NCBI RefSeq assembly: GCF_000255655.1
Contig: NZ_JH636435.1
Span: 2,318,658 to 2,382,657 of the forward strand
Direction of reading: 5' to 3'
DNA length: 64,000 bases
Source: Schlesneria paludicola DSM 18645
Lineage (GTDB): Bacteria; Planctomycetota; Planctomycetia; Planctomycetales; Planctomycetaceae
How positions within the stretch are numbered: position 1 is the stretch's first letter; each line of letters starts with the position of its first letter. This document shows positions 35,075 through 44,974 of the stretch, one piece after another. The translations under genes and the position numbers were made by a program. The notes below the pieces were generated by a model. It was not told the origin of the DNA. It saw only the letters and a program-made list of their open reading frames with translations, and ran no database searches.

Positions 35075-36247
35075 ATGCCAGACATGTCCTCACAACCGAC
35101 GGCAGCTCGCCTGACACCTGCCGGCCGCGGTGCCGTCGCGACAATTCGCTTTCAAGACAACTCACGGTGGAATGCGACGAGCTGTTCGCCAATTGATCGC
35201 TTCTTTCAAGCGGCGAATGGGATGCCCCTGCAGAACCAGCCGATTGGTAAGATTGCGTTCGGCCAATGGGGCCTGAGCGATACCGAAGAGCTTGTCGTCT
35301 GCCGTGTTGCGACGGAAATTACCGAAATTCACTGCCACGGTGGCGATGCCGCTGTCGAACGAATCCTTCAGGACTTGAAGACGGTCGGATGCGCCATCGT
35401 CGACTGGCGCGACCAACTCGCCGAACATACGGATTTACTGGAAGCCGAGGGGCTTGAGGCGCTCAGTCGAACTTCTACCTGGCGCACAACCCAAATCGTC
35501 CTTGAACAAACGAACGGCCTGTTACGAAACGCCTACACGAAATTATTGCAGCTGGAGGCCAGCGATCGTGAAGGACGGAATCGTCATTTGGATGCTCTGC
35601 TTGACTGGTCTTCATTGGGATTGCACCTCACCACCCCGTGGAACGTGGTCCTGACAGGACGTCCCAATGTGGGAAAATCGAGCCTGATCAACGCCCTACT
35701 GGGCTACCAGCGCGCCATCGTCTATGACGAACCAGGTACGACGCGAGACATTGTGACTGGTGAGACTGCTTTCGATGGTTGGCCCGTCACGCTGGCGGAT
35801 ACCGCCGGGATGCGGAACGCGATTGGAGAAATTGAAGCGGCGGGAATCGAAATGGCGAGACAGCATCTGGCCCAGGCCGACCTCCAAATCGTCCTGATCG
35901 ATCTCAGTCAAAAGCCCACATCAGACGATATTCGAATCCTGACGACATGGCCCACTGCGTTGATCGTCGCCCATAAGGCAGACTTGCCCAGTCGCTGGGG
36001 CGATCAACTGCCAAAGAACTCCCTTCCAGTTTCCTCCGTCACGGGGCAGGGGCTGGCAGAGTTCCAGCACGAACTCGTCCAGCGACTCGTTCCCAACACT
36101 CCCCCGTGCGGTACACCCATTCCAATCACCGCTCGCCAAGTCGATCATTTGCGTGATGCGAGAGCTCGCAATTCGGTCGACGACCAATTGAATTCGATCA
36201 AGCGTCTATTTGGAGACACATCGAAAGCATGTGCGAGACCGGAATGA
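35075..36247 (+). CDS. MnmE/TrmE-like GTPase, C-terminus truncated
   Basis: Related to MnmE, the GTPase that with MnmG modifies wobble uridine of tRNAs. The N-terminal formyl-folate domain is present in short form (LTPAGRGAVATIRF at 13-26; the HCHGG signature at 86-90). The G domain has G1 GRPNVGKSS (195-203), G2 GTTRD (221-225), G3 DTAG (242-245) and a G4 of HKAD (300-303) instead of NKxD. The C-terminal FC(I/V)GK tail with the catalytic-site Cys, found in true MnmE, is missing, and no frameshifted copy follows the stop. At 390 aa it is about 60 shorter than usual. It is therefore either a paralogue with a changed role or a divergent lineage form. Confidence 0.85.
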   Translation: MPDMSSQPTAARLTPAGRGAVATIRFQDNSRWNATSCSPIDRFFQAANGMPLQNQPIGKIAFGQWGLSDTEELVVCRVATEITEIHCHGGDAAVERILQDLKTVGCAIVDWRDQLAEHTDLLEAEGLEALSRTSTWRTTQIVLEQTNGLLRNAYTKLLQLEASDREGRNRHLDALLDWSSLGLHLTTPWNVVLTGRPNVGKSSLINALLGYQRAIVYDEPGTTRDIVTGETAFDGWPVTLADTAGMRNAIGEIEAAGIEMARQHLAQADLQIVLIDLSQKPTSDDIRILTTWPTALIVAHKADLPSRWGDQLPKNSLPVSSVTGQGLAEFQHELVQRLVPNTPPCGTPIPITARQVDHLRDARARNSVDDQLNSIKRLFGDTSKACARPE

Positions 36248-36812
36248 TCGCTGGAGCCGTCCAAGCTCGTCACGAAAACCCACTTGGATCGAGAAGGCGA
36301 GCGGTCGTTGCTGACGGGTGCGAATGCGCGACAGACCGTCATGTCTCACGCACGACTCGCCGTTTCGTACCAAGGTGCTGAAGGATGCTTGGTCAGCAAT
36401 CAGCATCCGACCTGGGATGGCGGCTCGAAATCCAGCCTGCTCTCTTTTCGTCCCGGTTTTGAATCGCTGATAAGGGCGCATGCTGGCCAAAGCTCAAGAT
36501 CGCATGCGACAGTATTCGATGATTCGCACCATGGGGACTCGCGTATGGCTACCGACATTACTGCGGCGACCAATTCCGCGAATCCAACGTTGATCGAATT
36601 CGATCACGATTTGCGAAACGTCCGCCTCAGAGACGGAGCGGTTGGCTCAAGATATGCAGCCTGTTACGCCGGATAAAGACGCTCGAATCAACAAGCCCTC
36701 TGTACAGACTTGTGGAATCGGCCATCGCGAGGACTTGCTGGCACCGAAGTGTGTTCGCGTCCTCCCTCGGTGAATTCATCCCACATCCCCTCACGACTAA
36801 AGGACCTGATCA
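36248..36812. other. Intergenic stretch, no gene recognised
   Basis: About 565 bases downstream of the GTPase gene. One open frame (36284-36676) codes for a Ser/Arg-rich chain without domain or ribosome site and is not accepted. AAGGAC lies about 8 nt before the next gene and serves it as a ribosome site. Nothing else stands out. Confidence 0.5.
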
Positions 36813-37301
36813 ATGCACATTTCGAATCTCAATGAACTGTTCGTGAATGAACTGCGTGACATTCTTAGTGCCGAAAACCAACTGGTGAAAGCCCTTCCGA
36901 AAATGGCCAAAGGAGCGACATCAGAAGAACTCAGAACGGGCTTTGAAAACCACCTCGAACAAACAAAGACGCACGTCCTGCGCCTGCATCAGATCTTCGA
37001 AGCTCTTGGGCTAACGGCCCGAGCCAAGACCTGTGAGGCCATGAAAGGACTCGTGAAAGAAGGTTCGGAAATTCTCGAAATGGACTGCGAGTGCGACGTG
37101 AAAGACGCGGCACTGATCGCCGCGGCGCAGAAAGTCGAGCACTACGAGATCGCGACCTATGGAACACTCATCACCTGGGCGCAACTGATGCACAACACCG
37201 AAGCAGCATCTCTCTTATCCCAGACGTTGGCTGAAGAGAAGGAAACTGACGGTCAATTAACAGAACTCGCCGAATCGTCCATCAACGCCGCGGCGGTTTG
37301 A
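36813..37301 (+). CDS. YciE/YciF ferritin-like protein (DUF892)
   Basis: A 162-aa four-helix protein of the DUF892 family. Visible signature: LNELFVNELRDILSAENQLVKALPKMAKGA at the start, the metal-carrying HLEQTKTHVLRLHQIFEALG helix, and KVEHYEIATYGTLITWAQLM with the second metal site. Family members are induced by stress and bind di-metal centres; their exact role is unsettled. A fair ribosome site (AAGGAC) precedes the ATG. Monocistronic. Confidence 0.92.
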   Translation: MHISNLNELFVNELRDILSAENQLVKALPKMAKGATSEELRTGFENHLEQTKTHVLRLHQIFEALGLTARAKTCEAMKGLVKEGSEILEMDCECDVKDAALIAAAQKVEHYEIATYGTLITWAQLMHNTEAASLLSQTLAEEKETDGQLTELAESSINAAAV

Positions 37302-37521
37302 CTCCGGTAAAACTTCTCACCGTATGTAACAGAGCGCAGGGACGCGCACTGTTCTTTCTTAACTCGTCCCGAATCCCAATCCCAAGCGATGGTTCGAGTT
37401 CACCAGAGTGAATGTCGAGTAGAATTTCGCCCGTATCTTGCGCGTCGATAAACGCACTCTCGGCAGGTCAACGAGCTCGCACGGGAACGCATCAACCTGT
37501 CAGGAGAGAGGAATTGCGTCG

Positions 37522-38697
37522 CTAGTTTTTGACGACGCGATGCATGTAATAGATCGCCGCGACCAACAACGCGCCGTTCGCCATCCAGGCCGACCAACTG
37601 GGATCAAGCTGGCCCGATTTTGAGAGATTCTGCGTCATCATCGCAATCGGGTAATAGACCGTCAGGATTGGTAAGAAGCAAAAGAGAAATGTCGTCAGAA
37701 ACTGCTTCTTCGCCATCAAGATCGAGAATGGCGTCCCCAATAATACGACGAAAAAACAGTTCACAGACATGGCGAACCGATTGTAGTACTCCGTTCGCAA
37801 GCCTCGAATTTCATGCACGGCGGATTTGGCGGTCTGCTCATGGGCATTGAAGCTCGTGCTGCTAAAGGCCTCAAAGTCACCTCTTGCCAGTGCAAAGGCT
37901 GATTCGACAGCTTGCTTCTGCTTGGCAATTCGCTGCCGTTCGTGTTGGCCGTCGAGTGCGACGAGCAGTTCTCGTGTGCGTTTGACGCGACTTCCCGAAT
38001 TGCCTCCGTGTTTTGGCAATGCGTACGAAATGCGTTCATACTCCGATTTAAGCTGAATATTCTTCGCGAACTTGCCTCGAATTTTGCGGAGTGACAGCCA
38101 AATCAACTGATTCCTGAGATCAAACTCAATGTGGGCCTCGTCCGCCTGAACCGTGCTTGCCTTTCCTCCGCGTACCACACGGATTGTGGGATTGATCAGA
38201 TTCCGCCCGCGAACCCCTGTCACGTTGATCGTAACGCCAAAGCCCTTCGCACTGATGTGATTCTGAGCTCGGAGCTTATCGAGGAAGATGTCTTCCATCG
38301 CTAGGGCTACCACGCGCTCGATGTTGCTGAACGCCCATGGTATGACCTGGTCCGTCAGAACTAGCGTTCCAATGCTGAGCGTCGCAGCAACGAAGAGTGA
38401 CGGCCAAATCAGGTGGAAGATATGCACCCCCGCCGCGCGTGCGGCAATGATTTCGCTGTCACCCGCCATGCGCCCGTAAACCACGCAGACCGTCAGCAAC
38501 AACGTGGCGGGGATCGTGTATGGCATCAGGTTCGGGATGGCATAGGGAATGATCTGCAGAACCTGCCAGATTCCCAAGTCCAGCTTCTGCGCTTCGCTGA
38601 ACGCCCCCACAAACACGAACAACAATGTGGAAATGGTAATCATGGCCCCGAACACGCGGAGCACTTCCATCATCACATAGCGTTCGAGTTGCCGCAT
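37522..38697 (-). CDS. LptF/LptG family lipopolysaccharide transport permease
   Basis: An inner-membrane YjgP/YjgQ protein of 391 aa from ATG 38697 (MRQLERYVMMEVLRVFGAM, like the usual family start); the frame is open 75 nt further. Three helices lie in the first 125 residues and three in the last 110, with a periplasmic beta-jellyroll between them (INVTGVRGRNLINPTIRVVR onward). Charged cytoplasmic elements (VYGRMAGDSEIIAARAAGVH) match the family. LptF and LptG work with LptB to push LPS into the periplasmic bridge; this gene alone cannot be assigned to F or G. No lptB is present nearby. Confidence 0.9.
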   Translation of the reverse strand: MRQLERYVMMEVLRVFGAMITISTLLFVFVGAFSEAQKLDLGIWQVLQIIPYAIPNLMPYTIPATLLLTVCVVYGRMAGDSEIIAARAAGVHIFHLIWPSLFVAATLSIGTLVLTDQVIPWAFSNIERVVALAMEDIFLDKLRAQNHISAKGFGVTINVTGVRGRNLINPTIRVVRGGKASTVQADEAHIEFDLRNQLIWLSLRKIRGKFAKNIQLKSEYERISYALPKHGGNSGSRVKRTRELLVALDGQHERQRIAKQKQAVESAFALARGDFEAFSSTSFNAHEQTAKSAVHEIRGLRTEYYNRFAMSVNCFFVVLLGTPFSILMAKKQFLTTFLFCFLPILTVYYPIAMMTQNLSKSGQLDPSWSAWMANGALLVAAIYYMHRVVKN

Positions 38698-38871
38698 ATC
38701 GTAAGATTCAATCCGCGCGGAAATATCGTAAAAAGCCCCGGTCGTATACGTGAACTCGCTGAATTGGGTCAAGGTGGATTACGATTCCCTGTGCGGGGAA
38801 AGGTCCGCCGCAGCCGATCTTGCCCGACGAACCCGCACGTCATTCCCGTTTGATAATTTAGGCAAAAGACA

Positions 38872-39582
38872 ATGAATGCAGAAGCGAAAAAGGCCGTGGT
38901 CCTCGTCAGTGGCGGCTTGGATTCGGCAACAATCCTGGCAATCGCAAAAAAGGAAGGTTTTCGCCTGTTCGCCTTGAGCTTCGATTACGGGCAGCGCCAT
39001 CGCTTCGAACTCGAGGCTGCCCGCCGCGTCTGTGCCGCCGCGGAGGTCGAACGCCACGTGACCATTCCAATCGATATGCGCCCGTTTGGTGGTTCTGCAC
39101 TGACTGACGACATCGCCGTTCCCAAGGATCGCAGCGAAACCGAAATGACCGATGGCATCCCAATCACGTATGTCCCGGCTCGAAACACGATCTTCTTATC
39201 AATCGCACTGGGGTGGGCAGAAGTCCTTAGTGCAACCGACCTGTTTATTGGCGTAAACGCTGTCGACTACAGTGGATACCCTGATTGTCGCCCCGAATTC
39301 ATTGCGGCATTCGAATCGCTTGCGAATCTCGCAACAAAATCAGGTGTCGAGAAAACCGCAGATTGGAAAGTTCATGCGCCCTTAATGGACCTTTCCAAGG
39401 CGGATATCGTGCGTTATGGAACCGAACTGGGTGTCGACTATGGACTCACTCATAGTTGCTACGACCCGGATCGGCAAGGAAGGGGATGCGGACACTGCGA
39501 TTCCTGCCAGCTCCGCCTAAAGGGTTTTGCCGACGCAGGCTTGACGGATCCGGCCCCCTATGCACCGGCCGCGGATCAGTAG
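38872..39582 (+). CDS. queC: 7-cyano-7-deazaguanine synthase
   Basis: ATP-dependent conversion of CDG to preQ0 in queuosine synthesis, cytoplasmic. The product is 236 aa. The PP-loop is [11 protein letters not shown] at residues 10-20, followed by [11 protein letters not shown]. The zinc site is complete: Cys196, Cys206, Cys209 and Cys212 in the C-terminal GLTHSCYD to CGHCDSC segment. [15 protein letters not shown] and [16 protein letters not shown]-type segments also match. No queD, queE or queF is in the window, so the pathway is scattered. Divergent from the LptF/G gene. Confidence 0.96.
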   Translation: MNAEAKKAVVLVSGGLDSATILAIAKKEGFRLFALSFDYGQRHRFELEAARRVCAAAEVERHVTIPIDMRPFGGSALTDDIAVPKDRSETEMTDGIPITYVPARNTIFLSIALGWAEVLSATDLFIGVNAVDYSGYPDCRPEFIAAFESLANLATKSGVEKTADWKVHAPLMDLSKADIVRYGTELGVDYGLTHSCYDPDRQGRGCGHCDSCQLRLKGFADAGLTDPAPYAPAADQ

Positions 39583-39856
39583 GCGCATGGCAACCTGTGG
39601 AACAACATTGACGTATTCTTCTTCATGAAAAGACATTACGGCATTGCAATCCTCACGAACCACGAACGTGAGCGATCGTTCTGCCAGCCATGGCTGGAGC
39701 GAGAAATCTGAAATCTCACCCCAATTTCCTCACGGCTCGAAATTAAATCACCGATCTAGTTGGTGGTATATCAGTCGCGAAGTCGCAAGCGCCCTCTCCA
39801 GCGCGAAGACTCTGGTCACCCGTGCGGCACTTGTCTGCGCGGTTCGTGAACACGAT

Positions 39857-39891
39857 CCCCGGAACCCGCGTCACTCGGCTCCGGGGTTTTT
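39857..39891 (+). terminator. Intrinsic terminator between queC and the esterase gene
   Basis: CCCCGGA (39857-39863) pairs with TCCGGGG (39880-39886), followed by TTTTT. The loop is 16 nt and may fold further (CCCGCG region). It would end queC transcription or that of an unannotated small transcript. Confidence 0.75.
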
Positions 39892-40094
39892 CGTTTTCAC
39901 TCCTCTGATTTGTACGGCCGAGGGAAGCTGTTCTAGCCAATACTTGCAAGTCGGCCCATTTTGACGGCGGAGCGGTCGCCCCCTCGTCGGCAATTGATCC
40001 GTCGCGGCAACTCCTTACGACTCATTCAGCCTGATTTTCACAGCACGGTTGTTTTCATATCAACGGCGTGTTACGTGTTTGGTCACTCGGATCG

Positions 40095-40134
40095 AAGAAC
40101 GGCTTTGATCACGGGCAAAGAACAGCTTTGATCA
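40095..40134. repeat. 17-bp direct repeat before the esterase gene
   Basis: AAGAACGGCTTTGATCA (40095-40111) recurs as AAGAACAGCTTTGATCA (40118-40134) with one mismatch and a 23-bp period. The pair ends 24 nt before the start codon, a position suited to a regulator binding site. Confidence 0.55.
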
Positions 40135-40158
40135 TGCAGTGAAGGAGGCACGAAGAGA

Positions 40159-41700
40159 ATGAATGCTGGATTTGCAACGAGTTCATTAACGTCGGTGCGA
40201 GCGTGGCTGGGTGCCGTACTCGTGACGCTGTTCGCGAGTCAGTCAGTTTATGCGAATGTGAAGCTGCCGAATGTTTTCGGCGACCACATGGTTCTGCAAC
40301 AGGGCCAGAAAAACAAAGTCTGGGGCACGGCGGATGCGGGAGAGGCGGTAACCGTCTCGGTCGACAAGCAAACGCACAGCGCCACCGCGGCAGCCGACGG
40401 CACTTGGAACGTCATGTTGGAACCGCTGGCCGTCGGGGGTCCGTACGAACTGACCGTAAAGGGCAAGAACGAAGTGAAATTCACCGACATCCTGGTCGGT
40501 GAAGTCTGGGTCTGTTCCGGCCAGTCGAATATGCAGTGGTCGGTCAAACAATCGAATGATCCCGATCTGGAAAAGTTGGCAGCGAAGTATCCCAAGATTC
40601 GCATGATTAACTTCCCGCAGGTTGGAACTCAATCACCGATCTGGAGTCACGACGATCGCCGCTGGAAAGTCTGTACCCCTGAAACCGTCGATGATTTCTC
40701 GGCTGTGGGATACTTCTTCGCGCGACAGCTCTACGAAACCCTGGGTGTGCCGATTGGCATGATTAATAACGCTTGGGGTGGTTCCGCGTGCGAAGCTTGG
40801 ATCAACCGCGACACGCTGAATGCCGATCCCAAATTCAAACCGATGATGGATCGCTGGGTTCAGATGGAAACGAAATTCGCAGAGCTGACAGCGAAGGGCG
40901 ACCAGCTGACTGACGAAGAAAAGAAAGCCTTGACAGGCTTGACGAATCAGATGGGTGGCAACCATCGTCCTGCAAACATCTACAATGGGGTGCTCAAGTC
41001 CCATCTCGGCTATGGAATTAAAGGAGCCATCTGGTACCAAGGTGAATCAAATGCCGGGCGTGCTTATCAGTACCGCGATTTGTTCCCATTGATGATCAAG
41101 AGCTGGCGTGACGAATGGAAACAGGGCGACTTCCCGTTCTATTGGGTTCAACTCGCCGATTTCTATCCTGAAAAACCACAGCCAGACGAAAGTTCATGGG
41201 CTGAATTGCGCGAAGCTCAGACAATGACCATGACACGACTCCCCAACACTGGTGAAGCGGTCATCATCGACATTGGTGAAGGACGAGACATCCATCCCAA
41301 AAATAAGGTCGACGTGGGACGACGCCTGGCTCGCTGGGCGCTCGCCAAAGACTACGGAGTCAAAATCGCTTACCACAGCCCGCAGTACAAATCGATGGCA
41401 AAGAAAGACAACAAAATCGTCCTGACCTTTGACCATATTGAAGGTGGCTGGCGACCGTTTGACGTTCTAGAGCCGCGAGGATTCTCCATCGCCACGGAAG
41501 ATGGGAAGTTCGTCTGGGCCAAGGCTGCAATCCAAAAAGACAACACGATCGAAGTCTGGAGCGACGAAGTCACCAGCCCGGCAGCAGTCCGCTACGGCTG
41601 GGCCGACAACCCCATCGTCAACATGTTTGGAGCCAATGGTTTGCCGTTGACCCCGTTCCGAACGGACAGCCGTCCGGGCGCAACCATCAACGCCAACTGA
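40159..41700 (+). CDS. Sialate O-acetylesterase (SASA/SGNH family)
   Basis: An exported carbohydrate esterase of 513 aa. Residues 1-32 form a signal peptide ending at VYA/NV. A beta domain follows ([14 protein letters not shown], an Ig-like sheet), then the SGNH catalytic block: [10 protein letters not shown] with the nucleophile Ser, and [19 protein letters not shown]. The [15 protein letters not shown] segment offers the late Asp-x-x-His pair. The family removes O-acetyl groups from sialic acids or acetylated plant polysaccharides. The ribosome site AAGGAGG is strong. Abundant in polysaccharide-degrading planctomycetes. Monocistronic. Confidence 0.93.
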   Translation: MNAGFATSSLTSVRAWLGAVLVTLFASQSVYANVKLPNVFGDHMVLQQGQKNKVWGTADAGEAVTVSVDKQTHSATAAADGTWNVMLEPLAVGGPYELTVKGKNEVKFTDILVGEVWVCSGQSNMQWSVKQSNDPDLEKLAAKYPKIRMINFPQVGTQSPIWSHDDRRWKVCTPETVDDFSAVGYFFARQLYETLGVPIGMINNAWGGSACEAWINRDTLNADPKFKPMMDRWVQMETKFAELTAKGDQLTDEEKKALTGLTNQMGGNHRPANIYNGVLKSHLGYGIKGAIWYQGESNAGRAYQYRDLFPLMIKSWRDEWKQGDFPFYWVQLADFYPEKPQPDESSWAELREAQTMTMTRLPNTGEAVIIDIGEGRDIHPKNKVDVGRRLARWALAKDYGVKIAYHSPQYKSMAKKDNKIVLTFDHIEGGWRPFDVLEPRGFSIATEDGKFVWAKAAIQKDNTIEVWSDEVTSPAAVRYGWADNPIVNMFGANGLPLTPFRTDSRPGATINAN

Positions 41701-41995
41701 TTTTTTGCTGCGTTTCTTAGCAAAAGGCGTTCAGCCGGATCACACTGCCGTCGCTGCGAACCGGGCGGCGGCAACTCCGGCGAATGCCTTTCTTCGTCCA
41801 GGGCCCCGTCGATTTCCCACGATTCGATGACGCCCCGCCGATAAACACCTGCGATACCGATGACGCCTCATAAATTCCGTCGCGGATGACTGTTGCAGAA
41901 GACATCATGAATCGCCATAGTTCTGTCAGAAACTCATGTCGGAGCGTCGGTAGACGTGACCCGAAATTCAATACTCGTTCGGTCAGTAAGTACTT

Positions 41996-43546
41996 ATGGC
42001 GAATCCATCTCAACGCGGCTCCAGTTCAGACGACGATTCTTGGGGCAAAATTGCCTCGGATTTGTTCGGCATCCAGTTCAATGACGGCGATGACTTCGAA
42101 CTGCCCGATGATGATGCCCCGGTCAAATCATCCGTCCCCCCGACGGAACCCAAATCGCACCCAAGCGAATTGGCTGCCGGTTTCGAAGAGGACGATGACG
42201 ACTCACAGGACTCTGTGACTGACGAAGTCGCAGTAGAAGCCGAACCGTCGAAGACGTCGGTTCCAGGAAACGAAGACCACGACGAATTCTGGGATATCCT
42301 GGAATCATGGAACTGGGACGAAACCCCGAAGCAACCCGCCGCTTCGCAACGAGCAGAAGAACCACGCGGCGGTCGGTCGCGTCGCGAATCGTCCTCGGGT
42401 GAACGAAGCCGACGTGAAGAACCTCCCCGTCGTAGCGAGCCACCGCGACGGGAAGAACCCGTTCGACGAGAAGAGACCGCACGCCGAGAAGAAACACCCC
42501 GACGGGAAGAAAAACGTCCTGAACGCACCGAGCGCCCACGCCGTCGAGATGCCGAGCCATCTCGTGAAGTAAGCGCCGCGAGCGAAGAAGTTCGACCGGC
42601 CCGTCCTGCACAGGACGAACCGCGTCGTGAACGCCCGGCACGAGCAGAACAACCTCCGCGCCCACGCCGCCAGGAACAGGATCGCCCTCCAGTCGTCGAG
42701 CGCCCCGCTGCTGAACGTAAGCACGAGGAACGACGGCCAGAACGGTCGCCAGAACGCCCCAGAACACGTGAGTCGTCGGCAAGTCTTGACGACGAGTTCG
42801 GAACAGGCGTGGAAGAATTCGCAGAAACACCACGTTCCAAGCAAGCTCCACCCCCGCGCAAGCGTGAAGAGCGTCCTGCTCCTGCCCGCAAACCCGCTCC
42901 CGCAAAGTTCTCCGACGACGAAGACGATTTTGAAGGAGACTTGTTCGGCGAGGACGGAGAAGACGAAACCAATGAAGAGGGCTCGTTTGGAGCCGAAGAA
43001 TCGACGAGCGAAGGTTCCGACGATGGGGAAGGGGGTCGCCCCCGTCGCCGTCGTCGTCGTCGACGCCGTGGCCGCGGCCGTGCCGCATCCGAACCGACCT
43101 CAGCACGAGATGCAGAGTTTGAAGAAACCGCCGAATCGGATGACGAAGAAGCCGCCTTTGACTCGGACGATGAGCCCGTCGAAGTCGAAAATTCGGATGA
43201 CGACCAGGAAGAAGAACGCGAACCACGACGTCCGCGCCGTCGTCGCCGTCGTCGCGGCCGCCGTCCGGAGCCAGCATCAGCCGCAGTCACCGACAACGAC
43301 GCCGAGGTGATCGACGAACATGCAAGCGATGATGACGAAGACGACGAAGTCGAACTTCACCACGACGACGAATCGGAATACGTCGAGGACGAAGCCGAAG
43401 AAGCGGTCGTGCCCGTGAGCTACGAAGGCATCCCCACTTGGGAAGAGGCCATTTCCTACCTGGTCATCACACCGCCAACCGAATCGCGTGGCCACCATCG
43501 CGGCCGCGGTGACGGACATCGCCGTGATGATTCACGACGGCGGTAA
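41996..43546 (+). CDS. Disordered Arg/Glu-rich protein with short conserved ends
   Basis: A 516-aa protein of unknown function. Most of it is low complexity: Arg/Glu/Pro repeats at about 120-260 (RREE and RRSEPP-like units), acidic blocks at 305-345 and 380-410 and 440-470, and two Arg tracts near 348-362 and 411-423. Three less biased islands look ordered: 13-40 (DSWGKIASDLFGIQFNDGDD), 95-110 (HDEFWDILESWNW) and 472-494 (VSYEGIPTWEEAISYLV). The tail is His/Arg/Gly-rich. Alternating acidic and Arg-rich blocks recall the RNA-binding tails of RNase E; an RNA or scaffold role is inference. The stop lies 7 nt before the preferred MtaB start. Confidence 0.75.
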   Translation: MANPSQRGSSSDDDSWGKIASDLFGIQFNDGDDFELPDDDAPVKSSVPPTEPKSHPSELAAGFEEDDDDSQDSVTDEVAVEAEPSKTSVPGNEDHDEFWDILESWNWDETPKQPAASQRAEEPRGGRSRRESSSGERSRREEPPRRSEPPRREEPVRREETARREETPRREEKRPERTERPRRRDAEPSREVSAASEEVRPARPAQDEPRRERPARAEQPPRPRRQEQDRPPVVERPAAERKHEERRPERSPERPRTRESSASLDDEFGTGVEEFAETPRSKQAPPPRKREERPAPARKPAPAKFSDDEDDFEGDLFGEDGEDETNEEGSFGAEESTSEGSDDGEGGRPRRRRRRRRRGRGRAASEPTSARDAEFEETAESDDEEAAFDSDDEPVEVENSDDDQEEEREPRRPRRRRRRRGRRPEPASAAVTDNDAEVIDEHASDDDEDDEVELHHDDESEYVEDEAEEAVVPVSYEGIPTWEEAISYLVITPPTESRGHHRGRGDGHRRDDSRRR

Positions 43547-43553
43547 AAGCCAG

Positions 43554-44912
43554 ATGGAAGATCACGATCAATCGATGGCCCGGGAAAAGCTGTGCCGGCT
43601 CGTGACGCTCGGCTGCAAAGTCAACCAGTATGAGACACAACTCGTTCTGGAGGCACTCGAGCGAAATGGCTTTCGTGAAGCCCAGGATGATGAAACGGCC
43701 GATCTGTGCGTGGTTAACACCTGCACAGTGACCTCAAACGCGGATTCGCGCTCAAGGCAAGTCATACGCCAACTGGCGAAGCACAACCCTGGAACGCGAA
43801 CCCTCGTCATGGGTTGTTATGCAACGCGCGATCCCGCGGCAATTCAGCGATTGCCGTCCGTCTTCGAAGTCGTGACCGACAAACGCGAACTTCCCGATAT
43901 TCTGGCTCGCCAAGGCATCGTCGACATGCCCACAGGCATCAGTCGATTTGAGGGTCGGCGGCGGGCTTACGTCAAAGTGCAGGACGGCTGCATCCTGCGC
44001 TGCACGTATTGCATCATCCCTCAAGTTCGCCCCGGCCTGCGCAGCAGATCCGCTGAGGATATCGAAGCCGAAGTCCGGCGGCTGATCCACAATGGATACA
44101 AAGAAATCATTATCACGGGTGTCCATGTCGGCCATTACGGCGTCGATACATCCCGAGGCCGCTCGGGACAAGCACGCTTTCGACTTCCGGACCTCTTACG
44201 TCAACTCGATCGAATTCCCGGCGACTGGCGAATGCGGCTGTCCAGTATTGAAGCCGCAGAGGTCGATGACGCCTTTATTGCCGCCGCGGCAGACTGCCAG
44301 CATTTATGCCCTCAGTTTCATCCGGCGTTGCAAAGCGGCTCGAATTCGGTTTTACAGCGGATGCGGCGCCGCTATTCGGTCGAGAGTTTTCTCGACAAGC
44401 TGGCGCGCATGCGCGAGCTTCTTGAAATCCCCGCTTTTGCCACCGATGTCATTGTCGGATTTCCGGGCGAGACCGAGGCCGAGTTTGAAGAAACTCTTGA
44501 AACCTGTCGACGTGCCGAATTCATGAAGATGCACATCTTCCCGTTCAGCCCCCGTACGGGAACTCCCGCCGCGACATACCCCGACCAAGTCCACGGAACA
44601 GTCCGTCAGGAACGCATCACGCGGCTAGAGCAGCTGGAACGGGAATTGGCGGAACAATACTACCGGAAGTTTGTGGGCCAGCGATTGGAAGTCATGGTCG
44701 AAAGTTTGTCGACTCGACCTGGCATGGTCTGTGGAACAGATCGCCGCTATATCCCTGTTGAATTGCCTGGCTCAGCCGCCGACATTGGTACAATCTGCTG
44801 GGCGCGCGGCACACGAACCGATCGAGAATTCCTGGACGCCGCCCGCGAGAGTGCCGACAACAGCGCAATCGAAGCCCGCATTCACGGGTCACCTGCAACA
44901 TGCCTGCTCTGA
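43554..44912 (+). CDS. mtaB: tRNA threonylcarbamoyladenosine methylthiotransferase MtaB
   Basis: A radical-SAM enzyme that converts t6A37 to ms2t6A37 in tRNAs reading ANN codons. The ATG at 43554 is preferred; 43488 lies inside the previous gene and 43575 is another option. Domain order: the UPF0004 domain (VTLGCKVNQYETQLV, VVNTCTVTSNAD, VMGCYATRDP supplying three cluster cysteines), radical-SAM CILRCTYCIIPQVR with the CxxxCxxC motif, and a C-terminal TRAM-like segment. The sequence LGCKVNQ and CTVT mark it as MtaB rather than MiaB (which has GCQMN). About 452 aa. Confidence 0.93.
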   Translation: MEDHDQSMAREKLCRLVTLGCKVNQYETQLVLEALERNGFREAQDDETADLCVVNTCTVTSNADSRSRQVIRQLAKHNPGTRTLVMGCYATRDPAAIQRLPSVFEVVTDKRELPDILARQGIVDMPTGISRFEGRRRAYVKVQDGCILRCTYCIIPQVRPGLRSRSAEDIEAEVRRLIHNGYKEIIITGVHVGHYGVDTSRGRSGQARFRLPDLLRQLDRIPGDWRMRLSSIEAAEVDDAFIAAAADCQHLCPQFHPALQSGSNSVLQRMRRRYSVESFLDKLARMRELLEIPAFATDVIVGFPGETEAEFEETLETCRRAEFMKMHIFPFSPRTGTPAATYPDQVHGTVRQERITRLEQLERELAEQYYRKFVGQRLEVMVESLSTRPGMVCGTDRRYIPVELPGSAADIGTICWARGTRTDREFLDAARESADNSAIEARIHGSPATCLL

Positions 44913-44974
44913 ATATCACCGAAGGCAATGCTCTTGCAGGCCAGGCGTGAAACGAAAACTGATCGAGGTGATCC

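Larger units (their letters stand above)
39583..40158. other. Long intergenic region with terminator and direct repeats
   Basis: About 575 bases between queC and the esterase gene. No ORF is supported and no tRNA cloverleaf was found. It holds a strong terminator-like hairpin at 39857-39891 and a 17-bp direct repeat at 40095-40134. The distance of about 275 nt between the queC stop and the hairpin leaves room for a small RNA. Confidence 0.5.

Noticed and set aside
36284-36676. 130-codon open frame after the MnmE-like gene
   Set aside because: No ribosome site, no domain, composition like translated non-coding DNA.
39760-39890. Possible tRNA or stable RNA in the gap after queC
   Set aside because: No T-loop (GTTCRA-type) with matching stems or acceptor stem could be drawn; only the terminator hairpin is convincing.
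42010-43296. Long antisense open frames (42010-43296 and 42123-43277, minus strand) across the Arg/Glu-rich gene
   Set aside because: They arise because GAA/CGT/GAC-rich codons give few stops on the other strand. The encoded chains are Ser/Arg-rich without domains, while the plus-strand frame has a normal start, conserved-looking ends and the right spacing to mtaB.
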